Origin: Pseudeuparius sepicola
Lineage: Eukaryota > Arthropoda > Insecta > Coleoptera > Anthribidae
Reading direction: 5' to 3'
NCBI GenBank assembly: GCA_963920635.1
Contig: OY987299.1
Span: forward strand, 120,033,373 to 120,097,372
DNA: 64,000 nucleotides
In this document: positions 12,736 through 22,486 of the stretch, piece after piece
Layout: every line of letters starts with the position of its first letter
Numbering within the stretch: the stretch's first letter is position 1
The notes under the pieces: model-generated
The model's input: the letters and a program-made list of their open reading frames with translations, nothing else
The model's database searches: none
Told to the model about the DNA's origin: nothing
Position numbers and translations under genes: made by a program

Positions 12736-13472
12736 ATGCAAGTAGGAGATGTAAACTACGAAACCCTTGAAAATGGGGGGTATCGTAGCGCCTTAACTCA
12801 ACCGGATAAAAATGCAAACGGCAATTATACGCGACACTTTTCTAGAAGTACGTACAACAAGAACAAGTGGATATCTGGATGCGACAAATTAAATGCAAAA
12901 TGCACTGTTTTGTTTTCCCTGCTTACTGTTTTATAAAGAAGGAATGGGAATGGATAAGACATGGACTATATAGAATAGGATTCAAAGATTTAAAACATTT
13001 AAATCCAAAAATAAAAAAACAAGAGCTTTCTATTCGGCACATGAATTGTTCTACAGAACTAGCATATTTAGGCAAGGTTAGTATTGCCCCTTAGTTATAT
13101 TCCACGTACCGGCAAAACATTATTAAACATAACGAAACCGTGGATAAAAATAGATATATTTAAAAAAAATAATAAACTGCATAAAATTTTGTGGCAAACT
13201 AGAATTAGCGTTGCGAGGGCACGACGAAAAAAAGATTTGATTTTTCGAGTATTAATCGATTTTACATCCGAGTTATATGTTAGATTATATTATGAAAGAA
13301 CATTTAAAAAGTTCTACAGTATTTAAGGGTACATCAAAAACTGTACAAAATGAAATTTTGAAAAGCATGCTGGAAGTTTGTCGCCAAGAAATTCCAGAGC
13401 AAATAAATAAAACAGACTTTTTGGCCATACAGATACAGTGTGATGAAACATTTCGAATCATTGTCAAACGGT
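12736..13472 (+). pseudogene. hAT transposase pseudogene, ZMYM1-like (N-terminal and middle part)
   Basis: Frames across this stretch match the N-terminal half of insect hAT transposases usually named zinc finger MYM-type protein 1-like. In order they are: a TTF-type region (RHFSRSTYNKNKWISGCDKLN followed by FCFPCLLFYK), a lysine-rich linker (KIKK), the motif ELALRGHDE near 13200-13230, and VFKGTSKTVQNEILKSMLEVC at about 13318-13381. Several frameshifts separate these parts, and the acidic catalytic region and C-terminal dimerisation domain are missing. Reading starts at MQVGDVNYETLENGGYRSA, but an upstream exon may be lost. The matching terminus lies at 13760, so the gene belongs to a decayed hAT element. 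Confidence 0.75.
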
Positions 13473-13760
13473 AATATGATATTTAGATATTTAGATAGTG
13501 GTAAGTGATAAGTACCTACCTATCTACTTCGGCTTATAGATTTTTTTAGTAGGAATAACGGATTTTGCGTTATTAACTTTTTCTTTGAAAAACGGGAATT
13601 ATTGTTTTGTGACCTTTTTTACTTTTTATATTGATTATGCAAAAATAAGGATTTCTATTAATAAGAAAAAATTAAAAAGCCCATGCCGAAAGTATGTACC
13701 ACCTTCTTCTTCTTTTTAAAACGAAGCCCCCCTTGTGCATTAACCCACGAGCCGCCACTG
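13473..13760 (+). mobile_element. 3' end of the decayed hAT element
   Basis: The sequence ends in CCACGAGCCGCCACTG at 13760, the complement of the hAT terminus CAGTGGCGGCTCGTG seen at 50999. The matching left end and the 8-bp target duplication (expected CCCGCAGT) were not found upstream, so the 5' boundary is unknown. Confidence 0.55.
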
Positions 13761-13830
13761 CCCGCAGTTAGTTCTTAATTACCAACTTATGGTGTTGGAG
13801 GTTCTAGTTGTCGCATTCTTGCAAACTGTT

Positions 13831-14152
13831 AGGTAACTCGCTTTCTTGTCTATCTGTTTTTTGGTTTGTCAACCTTTCTTCTTAACGCGTTTTTTACACG
13901 TTATTTTTATTACCACCTAAGAATGTGCTTATCTGGTCATAAATTTCCACTAGTCTAATATTTTTATTTAATATCCATAATTTTTTTATAATAACAAATA
14001 ACTTAATAAAGAATGAATCGAGTGAATATTTGCACGGTCATCCCTTTTTGAGCTATGTTCAAAGTTTCAAGCCTCTAGCTCATAGGGAAGTTAGTGTAAA
14101 ATCAATTCTAAAATTTGACAAACGAAACAGGAGGAAAAGAAAGCGAGTTAAT
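13831..14152. mobile_element. MITE with about 40-bp terminal inverted repeats
   Basis: The left end TAACTCGCTTTCTT and the right end AAGAAAGCGAGTTA are inverted, with similarity running about 40 bases inward. A related segment in the same family lies at about 28228-28330. There is no coding content. Confidence 0.55.
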
Positions 14153-14171
14153 AAAAACGTGGTAAAATAGT

Positions 14172-14505
14172 TATTTATGTACCAAGGCACTGAAGTTCAA
14201 CTTTTTATGACTCATGTGGAATTTAAATAAAACACATGAGTCATAAAAAAACTTCAGTGCCGCGGTCATATATTACTAAAATATTCATACTGAAAGATTG
14301 CGCTGCTATAGGTAACAATTTCTCAATGTGTACGAAAAGTTAAATGGTATTTATTGGCCGAGTTTTGAATATTTGGTCACCTTACTTATTGAAAAAATCG
14401 TACAATAATGGGCGACTTCAGTGCCGATTTCCGAGCTTTTAATGACGATTTTGAGACACTTCACTGACGATTTCAAGAAAAATATAATATTGCCGAATCC
14501 CGCAA
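14172..14505 (+). repeat. E2 repeat family, internally deleted copy
   Basis: This copy starts TGTACCAAGGCACTGAAGTTC-like and ends GATTTCAAGAAAAA, as does the full copy at 53469-54055. It lacks the middle section of that copy. Near its start is a hairpin built on GACTCATGTG and CACATGAGTC. The end carries a duplicated CTTCAGTGCCGATTTC word. No protein is encoded. Confidence 0.75.
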
Positions 14506-15839
14506 GACTTATTTTTGTGGGGTGGTTGCTAGTAGCTAACGTAGATAATTAGCCATACCCAAATCATGTTTTCTTTTGAAAAACTGAAGATTTTTATCTA
14601 CGAAAACTACTGTTAACAATAAACAACGCACTATCTACCATGCACGTATCAACACATTGTAAACGCATTATATCATAGTACCTAAGCAAAACGCGTGGAA
14701 CAGAATCATTTGTTAAATAATTATTGTACTTTATATAACTAGTTTAATCCCAATGAATGTGATCATAAGTGGCAGAATGTAGGTACGCAATATATGTGTT
14801 TTTTTTTTATTTTTCGCAGAAATATAAAACTGAGTAGTTGGCTGTAATATTCATGCCCTGAATCCAAAATAGGGCCCGAAAAACTTCATGCAGATTTCAC
14901 AGTATTCGGAGGGGAGTCAAAAACTTAAACGAGCCTCAACAGAGTAGAAATGAGACCTGAATTCTTCGTTAATCATTGTTTTTACTAATTCTTATAAATT
15001 TGTATCTTTTACTTATAAGTACACTTGCAACTAAAAATTTACTTGTAATGTCATTTAATATTAATACCTCCTAGGAATTACAAGATATTCCATAATCTTA
15101 AACGTAAATGTACCTACGTATGAAAATGACATTTAGATAAACTACTTATTATTCCTTGTTATAACATTACTTTACAGGTTCATATATTTTACATGCAGGA
15201 TAGTTGAATATTACCCTAGAAATCAATATATGTACATATAAACATGTGATTAGGTACATACATACACCACTTAGCCAGCCTTCAATGAATTTCGACAGTT
15301 CCGCATCAGTAGTTCGGCAGTAGGCAGCGTTGTGCTTGCTATTACAACTATTGTACTATTTAGATCTATTACAATTTACGAATTGCTATTACGCTATTAC
15401 TACAACAGCAAAAAACCCAATAATCTGTTACAATTTCGACTTCCGACATTATAGGTGCGCTTTCCGACAGTATCACCTGTTACCCCTCATCCGCAATCCA
15501 CATTCCAAATGAAACATCTGGTCAGCAATGTAAATAAATGACAAGGATTTGTCTTAAGGTAATAGTAACTCAAGGTTTTGTATAAAATAGGTAAAAAAAT
15601 GTAGGTACTTATGTCAAGATCATTTGCACATATAGGAAGCTTTTATATGTGTATATTAAATTGTCTAGAAGATACTATTTTGCTTTCTTTTTTAGTTTTC
15701 TGAAAGTTATCTTGTATTTTGCCTTAATTTTTAAGTTTTTAAAGAAAAATTAATGTGTAGTTCATTCATAAAACTTGCCAAATTTATATACAGGAATTCA
15801 GGCCTTCTATTTGGTTTTGTCTATGTGGTTCAGTTAACA
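14506..15839. other. AT-rich stretch, nothing recognised
   Basis: No coding motif, long inverted repeat or RNA gene was found. A run of ATTAC words near 15345-15410 is low-complexity. Confidence 0.45.
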
Positions 15840-16176
15840 ACTGTCGATGTTCGTGCCATAAGGGACCTATGATTGCGCAAGCGCATCCCCGGCCTACCGG
15901 GGCCGCGTTCGCAAACCCCAAAAAACGCGGTCGCGTCCGTCCGGCGCGGTAATCGGAGGTGAATGACGGGCGCTCGCATGGAATCCGACGGTTCCTGCGG
16001 GCGCGCCGCACATTTTTGTGGACAGTATGGCCGGGCGGCCGTTCCCACGCTCCTTCTTCTCTCTGCCCTTCTTCTTTTTGCCGGTGCTGCTTCGGCTTTT
16101 TCGACGGTGTTTTCGGCCGGCCGGCCGGCCGGCCGGCGCGCCGTTCCGCGAGGTGGATATGCGACGCTCGCACCAC
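15840..16176. other. GC-rich island with (CCGG)n microsatellite
   Basis: This is a strong CpG-rich block. It includes alternating CCGG units (CGGCCGGCCGGCCGGCCGG) around 16115-16136. Five overlapping ORFs on both strands cover it, which is what high GC gives by chance, and none has a recognisable domain. The block abuts the hAT fragment that follows. It may be a host regulatory or untranslated element. Confidence 0.45.
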
Positions 16177-17013
16177 CAGAGACCTTACCTAAAGCAAGGG
16201 AAGCAGTGCTTCCCCTAAACCAAAACAATGTAAAATGATAAAATGTAATTTTTGAATTTTTAAACAGGAAGCAATTAGTTATTCACATATCATGAATATA
16301 TCAAATCTACAATATGTTTGCCCATAGCAAATGCGGCGTTGACTCCGACTGCGCCCATCCTACCGAGCGACAGTACAGTACAATGTAAGCTATGCCGGCC
16401 GCCAGCTTTTCTGTAGCGTTCGATAGTCGAGAGGTTATTGAACTTTCCACCTCCACCGCACTGGCTGACGCGAATGAGAACGCCTGTTTTAAGCGGGCGT
16501 GGAAGCTAGCGTTGCAGTAGGTTCTTTGTATAGTTTAGTTGGTTTTGATCTGCGTCGGTGCGTCGCGCGCGTCGTATCTCGGGCGATATGGAAGACAATA
16601 ATACGGACGTGGACATGCAAATACCGTCAACTTCGGCTGTCGGGAATGACGTTGAAAATGTTAAAGTTGGACAATTATTAAGTAAGAAGAGTGTGTGTTA
16701 ATGTGCAGTGTATGCCTTTAATAATAAAGGGATTTTCAACATTAAACTTTGCGGATAAGCTTCAATTAATTACAAACGGAAGAGCAAAACCCCCTATGAA
16801 AAATTTAACCACAAAAAATGAATGAATGACTTTCGCAGATATCGCTGTTGTCTATTGAGAATATACTTATCCGGAACATGTTAGAGCATCGACGTTTTTA
16901 TGATGACGTCATTGACGAATTCGCAAAAAGTGATAGAAGAATCTAATTACATTACAAATAGGTAAGTTTTTAAACATTGCTTCCCTTACTTAAAATGTCA
17001 CCGCACGCCCCTG
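16177..17013 (+). mobile_element. Internally deleted hAT element with transposase 5' exons
   Basis: The right end ACCGCACGCCCCTG at 17013 is the inverse of the hAT-like left end CAGGGACGTGCAGT seen at 22323. The left end (about 16177) is degenerate. A subterminal segment with AAGCAAGGGAAGC is shared with 22345-22440, and its complement GCTTCCCTTACTT lies at about 16979. No clear 8-bp duplication remains. The element retains two N-terminal transposase exons and lacks the catalytic core. Confidence 0.6.
16588..16829 (+). pseudogene. hAT (ZMYM1-like) transposase N-terminal exons
   Basis: An ATG at 16588 opens MEDNNTDVDMQIPSTS followed by VGQLL, ending at a possible splice donor (TTATTAA|GTAAGAAG, about 16679). 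After a short intron-like stretch, reading resumes near 16730 as FSTLNFADKLQLITNGRAK, then PPMKNLTTKNE and a stop at 16827-16829. This is the typical start of ZMYM1-type hAT transposases, just before their TTF zinc finger. Everything downstream is deleted. The acidic N-terminus, exon junction and K-N-G-R-P-x-P-P-like motif all match what I know of the family. Confidence 0.65.
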
Positions 17014-17035
17014 ATGCGTAATTATTTCCGCAGGC

Positions 17036-17800
17036 AGGCCAACAGCTCCACACTACATAAGGCTATATGCGGAGCAGACGTCTGAGGCAACACGAGCATC
17101 AAAATCACCACCGAACCGACAATGATAAACTATAAAGAGGTGGTTGGAGAAGCCGCTGCACGAGAGGCATACTAATGAGGTTAACCAGGAACATGTCGAC
17201 AAGTTAGCGTCGAAGTATTGGCTGGCCTCAGGACGAATGTTCCCCGAGACGGAAGGCTTCTTAATCGCCTAAAATTCATTGAAGGAGATGCATCGGTAGT
17301 GGATGACAAATGCAGATATGGGTGCCCAACTTCAGAAACAATCCAGCACATAACAGAAGGATGTCAGATGTTCGCATCAACGGAATATAAGGAACAACAC
17401 GATTCGGTTGCCAAAATCTTTCACCAGAAAGTGGCGGAAAAACTGCCGCTTGTGCAGGCAGAGAAGGTCCCATATTACAGCTACACACCGGAGCCTGTTC
17501 TTGAGAACAGCAACTACAAGATGTACTGGGATCGTATACAGTTCTGACAGATCAACGAGTTGCCCATAATGACCGGACCTTATAATAGTTGATAAAATTT
17601 CTAGGAAGACAACTCTGATTGATGTGGCCATCCCAAACAACAACAACCTGCGTGTGAAGCAAGTCAAGAAGATCGCAAAGTACAGAGACTTAGAAGAACG
17701 AGCCAATGGGAAATGGAGAACGTTCAGACGGTTCCGATCATGGTGTCAACAAATGGTGTTATACTGAGAATTCAACGCCTGCCAATATGAACTAATGAAA
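17036..17800 (+). pseudogene. LINE C-terminal region with restriction-like endonuclease (R2/R4-like), 5' part
   Basis: Pieces in successive frames match the C-terminus of insect LINEs with a restriction-like endonuclease. From 17132: RWLEKPLHERHTNEV and WLASGRMFPETEGFLIA. Then from about 17266: a zinc-finger segment CRYGCPTSETIQHITEGC, then YKEQHDSVAKIFHQ, then PYYSYTPEPVLEN and YKMYWDR to a stop near 17545. After a degraded block where the family has H-N-R-P-D, the frame resumes at 17612 as TLIDVAIPNNNNL and IAKYRDLEE, then VPIMVSTNGVI. There is at least one frameshift and several stops. The reverse transcriptase domain is missing (5' truncation). The last part of the same protein continues at about 18657 after an inserted MITE. 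Confidence 0.7.
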
Positions 17801-18640
17801 TGATATGATTTTTGAAATATTAACCAATCAGGTGAGGATTTCAGCGATAATACCACTAGTGGTATTTTCACTTATAATCTCCCTAGAGCATGAATTATTT
17901 CCGGAAATTTTTTTCGAAGAGCGAATTTTTTGAAAATTTTCTTAAAAAATTCGCAACCGAGAAAAAAATTCCGGAATTTTAATTCATGCTCGCGGGAGAT
18001 TCGGTACGAAAATTTCATGTCAAAACTATTTGAAAATACAATTAAATTGGTGACATATGGTGACTGGTGTTATTGTTGTATAGGAGGGAGATTTCCACTT
18101 ATTAATCTTACAGCTAGGTGCTTATGGGAGGGTGATTTCCGAAAAAATACACAAGTTTCCATGGCAATGTTAAGAAATGCTTGTGTTTTATTGGTTGTAC
18201 CTTGTCGACATGAAATTTACGCTGAAATCCTACTCTCTTAGTTACGTCCTAGCTACGCTAAACCAATATTGTGACAGCTAAAACTGATAACCCGATAACT
18301 TCTTCACATTATCAAATTTAATATAGGACTAGAATATAACATGTTTTCAGTTAACACATTGATCTTTAAATATCTATTAGCACAAAAACATATTCAGAAC
18401 CGAAAGTTCAATCTAAATGGCAGCTAGCTGTCAAACCAACTATTTGCAGTTGTTAAATTCTCTTTTTAAATACAACTCGTGGTATGCCTAATAATAGATA
18501 ATACCTTTCCTTAACTTAGCACTCATTATAATCCCAATGCTAAGAAAATACCACTCCTGCTGCGCAGTCGTGGTAATTCGTAAAGTTAACGAAAGGTATT
18601 ATCGATAATAGGCAGACCACTTGTTATATTACCCCTGATA
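17800..18640. mobile_element. Insertion inside the LINE: MITE with central hairpin
   Basis: The LINE reading frame breaks near 17800 and resumes near 18650. Within the insert, GAGGATTTCAGCG (about 17834) and CGCTGAAATCC (about 18220) form terminal-type inverted repeats. A large hairpin spans about 17880-17995, where CATGAATTATTTCCGGAA pairs with TTCCGGAATTTTAATTCATG. A related hairpin occurs at 30940-31540. A second hairpin lies at about 18482-18625. The ORF at 17930-18241 runs through the palindrome and is not considered real. Confidence 0.6.
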
Positions 18641-18870
18641 ATCTTTCCAGGTCCATGCAGAAAGCGGTAGTACTTGCGACAGCCCGAACCGTCTGGAAAT
18701 TCATGGGGAATGCAGGAACGTCCAACAATATCAATGTCACCTAAGGCCCGATAACATGGCAAGGGTCTCATCCGAGCCTGACCCTTATGGTATCCGGGAT
18801 ACCCGGGAACTGAGTGAATGTTCCCCGTAGAGGGAGCGCGGATGCCTTTTCGCTAAGTCGATAATAATAA
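18641..18870 (+). pseudogene. LINE 3' end, continuation after the insertion
   Basis: The frame starting at about 18657 reads MQKAVVLATARTVWKFMG and ends NINVT before a TAA near 18740. This is the conserved extreme C-terminus of the same endonuclease-bearing LINE family found at 17132-17800. It is followed by a 3' untranslated stretch and an (ATA)n-like tail around 18862-18880. Confidence 0.6.
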
Positions 18871-19025
18871 TAATTATAATTCCCTGGTGCCCCGCGGGGA
18901 GAAAGACTTGAAGTTTCTTCCGTGGTAATTAGGAAACAAAATAATAGTAAATGCAGATTTATGTTTCTTGGAAGTACACGAAACAAATGACATGTTTAAA
19001 TTATCTCAAAAATAATATGTATGTG

Positions 19026-19285
19026 TACAGGGTGATTCAGACATGATGTAAAAAATTTTAACCACAGGTGGAAAAAATAGTTTAATACGAATATGAAATT
19101 AAAAAAAGAAATAAAAAAATATATTTTTCGAATTGCCTTTTTAAAACCCATACCTAACGGCGCTTGTCTCGTGAAACTGGTAATGTCACGTCAAAGTGAA
19201 GTGACAGATTAATAAATTTCAGGATAAAATATCATGACAACAGAAACAATAGCCTAGCCACCTGCCTGATATTGTACCCTGTGTT
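19026..19285 (+). repeat. Left-end fragment of a TACAGGGTGATTC element
   Basis: TACAGGGTGATTCAGACATG and the following AATTTTAACCAC match the ends at 32498 and 55525. Similarity to the 55525 element continues for about 100 bases (TTTAATACGAAT). It abuts the 3' side of the Penelope-like element. The boundary between them is unclear. Confidence 0.55.
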
Positions 19286-19289
19286 CTAT

Positions 19290-21090
19290 CTAGTTATCTA
19301 TACTAACTTCTCTTTGAATAAGTGGCAATAATATTTTACTGAATTCCACTGAACATTCAGCAACACAGTTGCCCGTATTTCCTAGAATAAATGCAGATTC
19401 TTTAATTTTTCGTCTATTTCCTACTTCTTCTTTTAGAATTGGTTTGGAACTATCCCATAATATCCTATGATTGTTATTAAAGGAATGTTCACATATTTTT
19501 GACTTCGAAATTTGATTTTGCCTTATATAATTTTTATGTTCTTTTAAACGAACGTTAAATGGCCTACAAGTCTCCCCAACATAGAACTTTCCACATTCAC
19601 AAGGAATTTTATAAATGCAATTTTTTGAACTTTGTAACTCATTAAATGGTTTTGTATTAACTAGCATCGATTTTAATGTATTTTTGGTTTTAAATACTGT
19701 TCTCACATTAAAACGATTGCCTGTACCTTTGAGCTTATCTGATAGTCCAGGAATATAAGGAATTATTAAATTTACTGGTCGGTCCACCAGATTTATTTCT
19801 CTAATTCTATTGGCATTGTTATTTTGTTGGCAATCCTGAAAAACTTGCTCAACAAATTCAATAGGATAACTATTCTTCTCAAGAACATGTTTTATATGTT
19901 TAATTTCCTCCTCAAATTTTGTGTTATTAGAACAAATCGTTCTAGCCCTGTCATACAAACTTTTAATTACTCCTTTTTTAACACTAATATGATGATTGGA
20001 GTTGAAATGGATATATCTATTAGTATGTGTTGGTTTTCTATAGACACTAGTTTCTATATTATCTGATTTCAGTATAGAAACATCTAAGGAAGGTAATTAA
20101 TTATTATTTTCAATTTCTAAGGTAAACTTAATAGAAGGTTCTTGTGAGTTTATAAAATTTAATAATGAATTTAACTCATCTACTCCATGTTCCCATATAA
20201 CAAATATGTCATCTACATATCTCCACCAAACATTAGGTTGGTGAACATATCTAGTCAATTCATTTTGTTCAAAATCTTCCATGAATAAATTGCTTATGAA
20301 TGGTGATAAAGGAGACCCCATAGCCATTCCAAATTCCTGCTGGTAAAATTCATTTCCTAGTTGAAAATAAGTGGTTTTAACACATAGTGTTGTTAGTTCT
20401 AATATTGCATCTATATTCAAATTTGTCCTTTCTACTAAAGTCTGATCACTTTCTAACTTTCTGCGTAAAATATTCAATGATTTGTCAACAGGGACATTTG
20501 TAAAAAGACTAACCACATCAAAGTTAGCTAATATATAATTATCCGGAAATTGATGTTCCCTAATTTTTTCTAGAAAATGATTACTGTTTCTGATAAATGA
20601 ATTTGAGTTTCCTATACTAGCGGATTAACAATTTTAAGTAAATATTTTGCCAAGGAATGACATGGCGAATTTATTGAACTTACAATGGGGCGAAGAGGAA
20701 TGTTAGTTTTGTGTATTTTTGGTAATCCGTATAAGTGTGGAGGTTTTGAATGATGCGGAGTTAAGAGTGTCCTTTGTCTCTGTGTCATTTGTTCGCGGTA
20801 TTTATACAGTGTTTTGTATATTTTAGTTTCTATTGAAGTTGTAGGGTCTTTGTTTATCTTCTTGTAAGTTCCTTCATTTAATAAATCATTTAATTTATTA
20901 TCATACACAGTTTTTTCTAAAATAACAGTTGCATTTCCTTTATCTGCTGGTAATATTTTAATTATCCTATCTGATTTAAGTGATCTAATTGCTACTATTT
21001 CTTCCTTTGAAATATTTGACTTTGGTTTAAAATCTTTTTCTAAGATTATTTTTGACCTGACTCTAAATTCTTGACCTAATTCCTAATTTA
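19290..21090 (-). pseudogene. Penelope-like retroelement: reverse transcriptase plus GIY-YIG endonuclease
   Basis: Read on the minus strand, the protein begins near 21090 (GQEFRVRSK), continues through LPADKGNATVILEKTVYDN, LYGLPKIHK and LRPIVSSINSP (20908-20612), then shifts frame near 20620. The second frame holds FDVVSLFTNVP, GMAMGSPLSPFISNLFMEDF and the catalytic YVDD (about 20219-20208). One in-frame TAA at 20097-20099 interrupts it. Downstream, the same frame encodes the GIY-YIG nuclease: CIYKIPCECGKFYVGET (about 19619-19569), an arginine in VRLKEH, a histidine in CEHSF and a glutamate in ILKEE. It ends at TAG, complementary to 19290. With only one frameshift and one stop in about 1.8 kb, the copy looks young. 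It is 5'-truncated, because the start of the RT region is absent. Confidence 0.9.
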
Positions 21091-21529
21091 TTTCTGTTTA
21101 TAATAACCTCTACCTCTACCTCTACCATAGACGGACGCGCCGAATGCCGAAGGTCGGAGTAGCCCAAAGTATAATTTAAAAAAGGGGAACTTTGTTTTAT
21201 GAGGATTATCTTACTATTACTGTCGTTTTCTATCTAGAGGCTCTTCATTTGGTCCGTAAAGTATATTTTGACACATAGGGGTTCATAAAATTATAAGTAA
21301 ATACCTATTTTTGGAGTGTGGGCGCCCAAAAAGTTATGAAAACAAATTTTTATACATTTCTTATTTAGTACAATAATGAATGGTAGGTACTATTAATACC
21401 AACTACTGGTTGTTCAAAGGACTCACTTATAAAGGTATACCTATAATAAAAGCGGGCGCAACATAATATCATCGCGCAAAACAACTTGATCCCGTCGCTT
21501 TTTCGCTGGATTCCGCTCACGTAGCCCGA
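21091..21529. other. 5' junction of the Penelope-like element and AT-rich flank
   Basis: A (CCTCTA)n-like run at about 21105-21125 marks the likely truncation point. The rest shows no coding motif. Confidence 0.45.
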
Positions 21530-21860
21530 TATGATATAATTTATTGAGCGGCCGGCAAGAAAACGGCCTGAAATCGGAAAGGCTCCTCGGCGCGGCGCGC
21601 TCGACCGCAAAAACCGCATCAAAGTCAATAAACGTAAAATCATCAGTCACGAACGACGGCAACAATTAAATTGCGCCTTAATTGCGCGCGCAAAAACGCC
21701 GTGAAATTAGTAAAACAAATACGGGCGGCTTTTTGCCGATTTCGCCTCGCTCCGAGTTGCGCCGTGGAATCGGGGACAACCGGAGTGAACGAATTGTCAT
21801 GCGACCGGCCGGCCGGTCTTGATTTCGGGGCTGGAATTGCCGCGACTGGGACAGTCCTGT
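21530..21860. other. GC-rich island with interspersed homeodomain-type AT words
   Basis: CpG-rich sequence alternates with words such as ATAATTTATT, CAATAAACG, CAATTAAATTG and CTTAATTG. Overlapping ORFs on both strands (up to 92 codons) have no recognisable product. The mixed composition resembles the islands at 27370-27900 and 52690-52900 and differs from the transposons. I infer a possible enhancer or promoter. Confidence 0.4.
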
Positions 21861-22322
21861 CGGTTACCAAGTCTCAACTAATTATTTTAAAAAGAAAAGC
21901 AAATGGGCACAATGGGCTTATACCATGTTTTTAGCTGAATAGCTGATGTGAAATTTTTGACAGCCCATACTAGGGACGCATTTTAAACGTTGGTTATACA
22001 TTTGTTTACCAATAAAAATACCTTTAATCTTGAAATCAGTTTTCGTGTGATATGTTATAAATTAAAGAAGATGATAATGTTAATGATAGAACGTACAAGA
22101 GGTTGTCCTGCTGGAAGCTCCTCCGGAAGTACTAGGTCCTGCTAGAAGGACTTAGTTCCGCAAATGCATAAATTTGTCCTTCAAAGAGGACGACAGAGTC
22201 CTGCTAGCAGTACCATAGTAAAAGGTATATTAATTCCGACCTCTCAGAAATTTATTACAGGAGTCCAGTGGCGTGGTGTAATATATAGTGAAACATTAAA
22301 AAACAAATATTTATTTATTTAT

Positions 22323-22486
22323 TTGGCAGGGACGTGCAGTCCATGGAAGCAAGGGAAGCCGTGCTTTCCCTAAACCAAAACAATGTAAAATGATAAAACG
22401 TAATTTTTGAATTTTTAAACAGGAAGCAATTAGTTTAGTTTCCTAGGTATATCAAAAACGCTAAAAAATATCTTATATATCATAAA
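22323..22486 (+). repeat. hAT left-end fragment
   Basis: It starts CAGGGACGTGCAGTCC and continues with GGAAGCAAGGGAAGC, matching the subterminal part of the 16177-17013 element for about 100 bases. It is cut off by the fold-back that begins at 22487. Confidence 0.6.

Noticed and set aside
16177..16184. An 8-bp target duplication (ATGCG...) for the 16177-17013 hAT
   Set aside because: The best candidate pair matches at only 5 of 8 positions and needs a different left end, so no duplication is claimed.
15784..16238. Five overlapping ORFs of 66-132 codons on both strands
   Set aside because: They lie in a CpG-rich block with a CCGG microsatellite, where stop codons are rare by composition. None shows a recognisable domain, and opposing frames cannot all be real.
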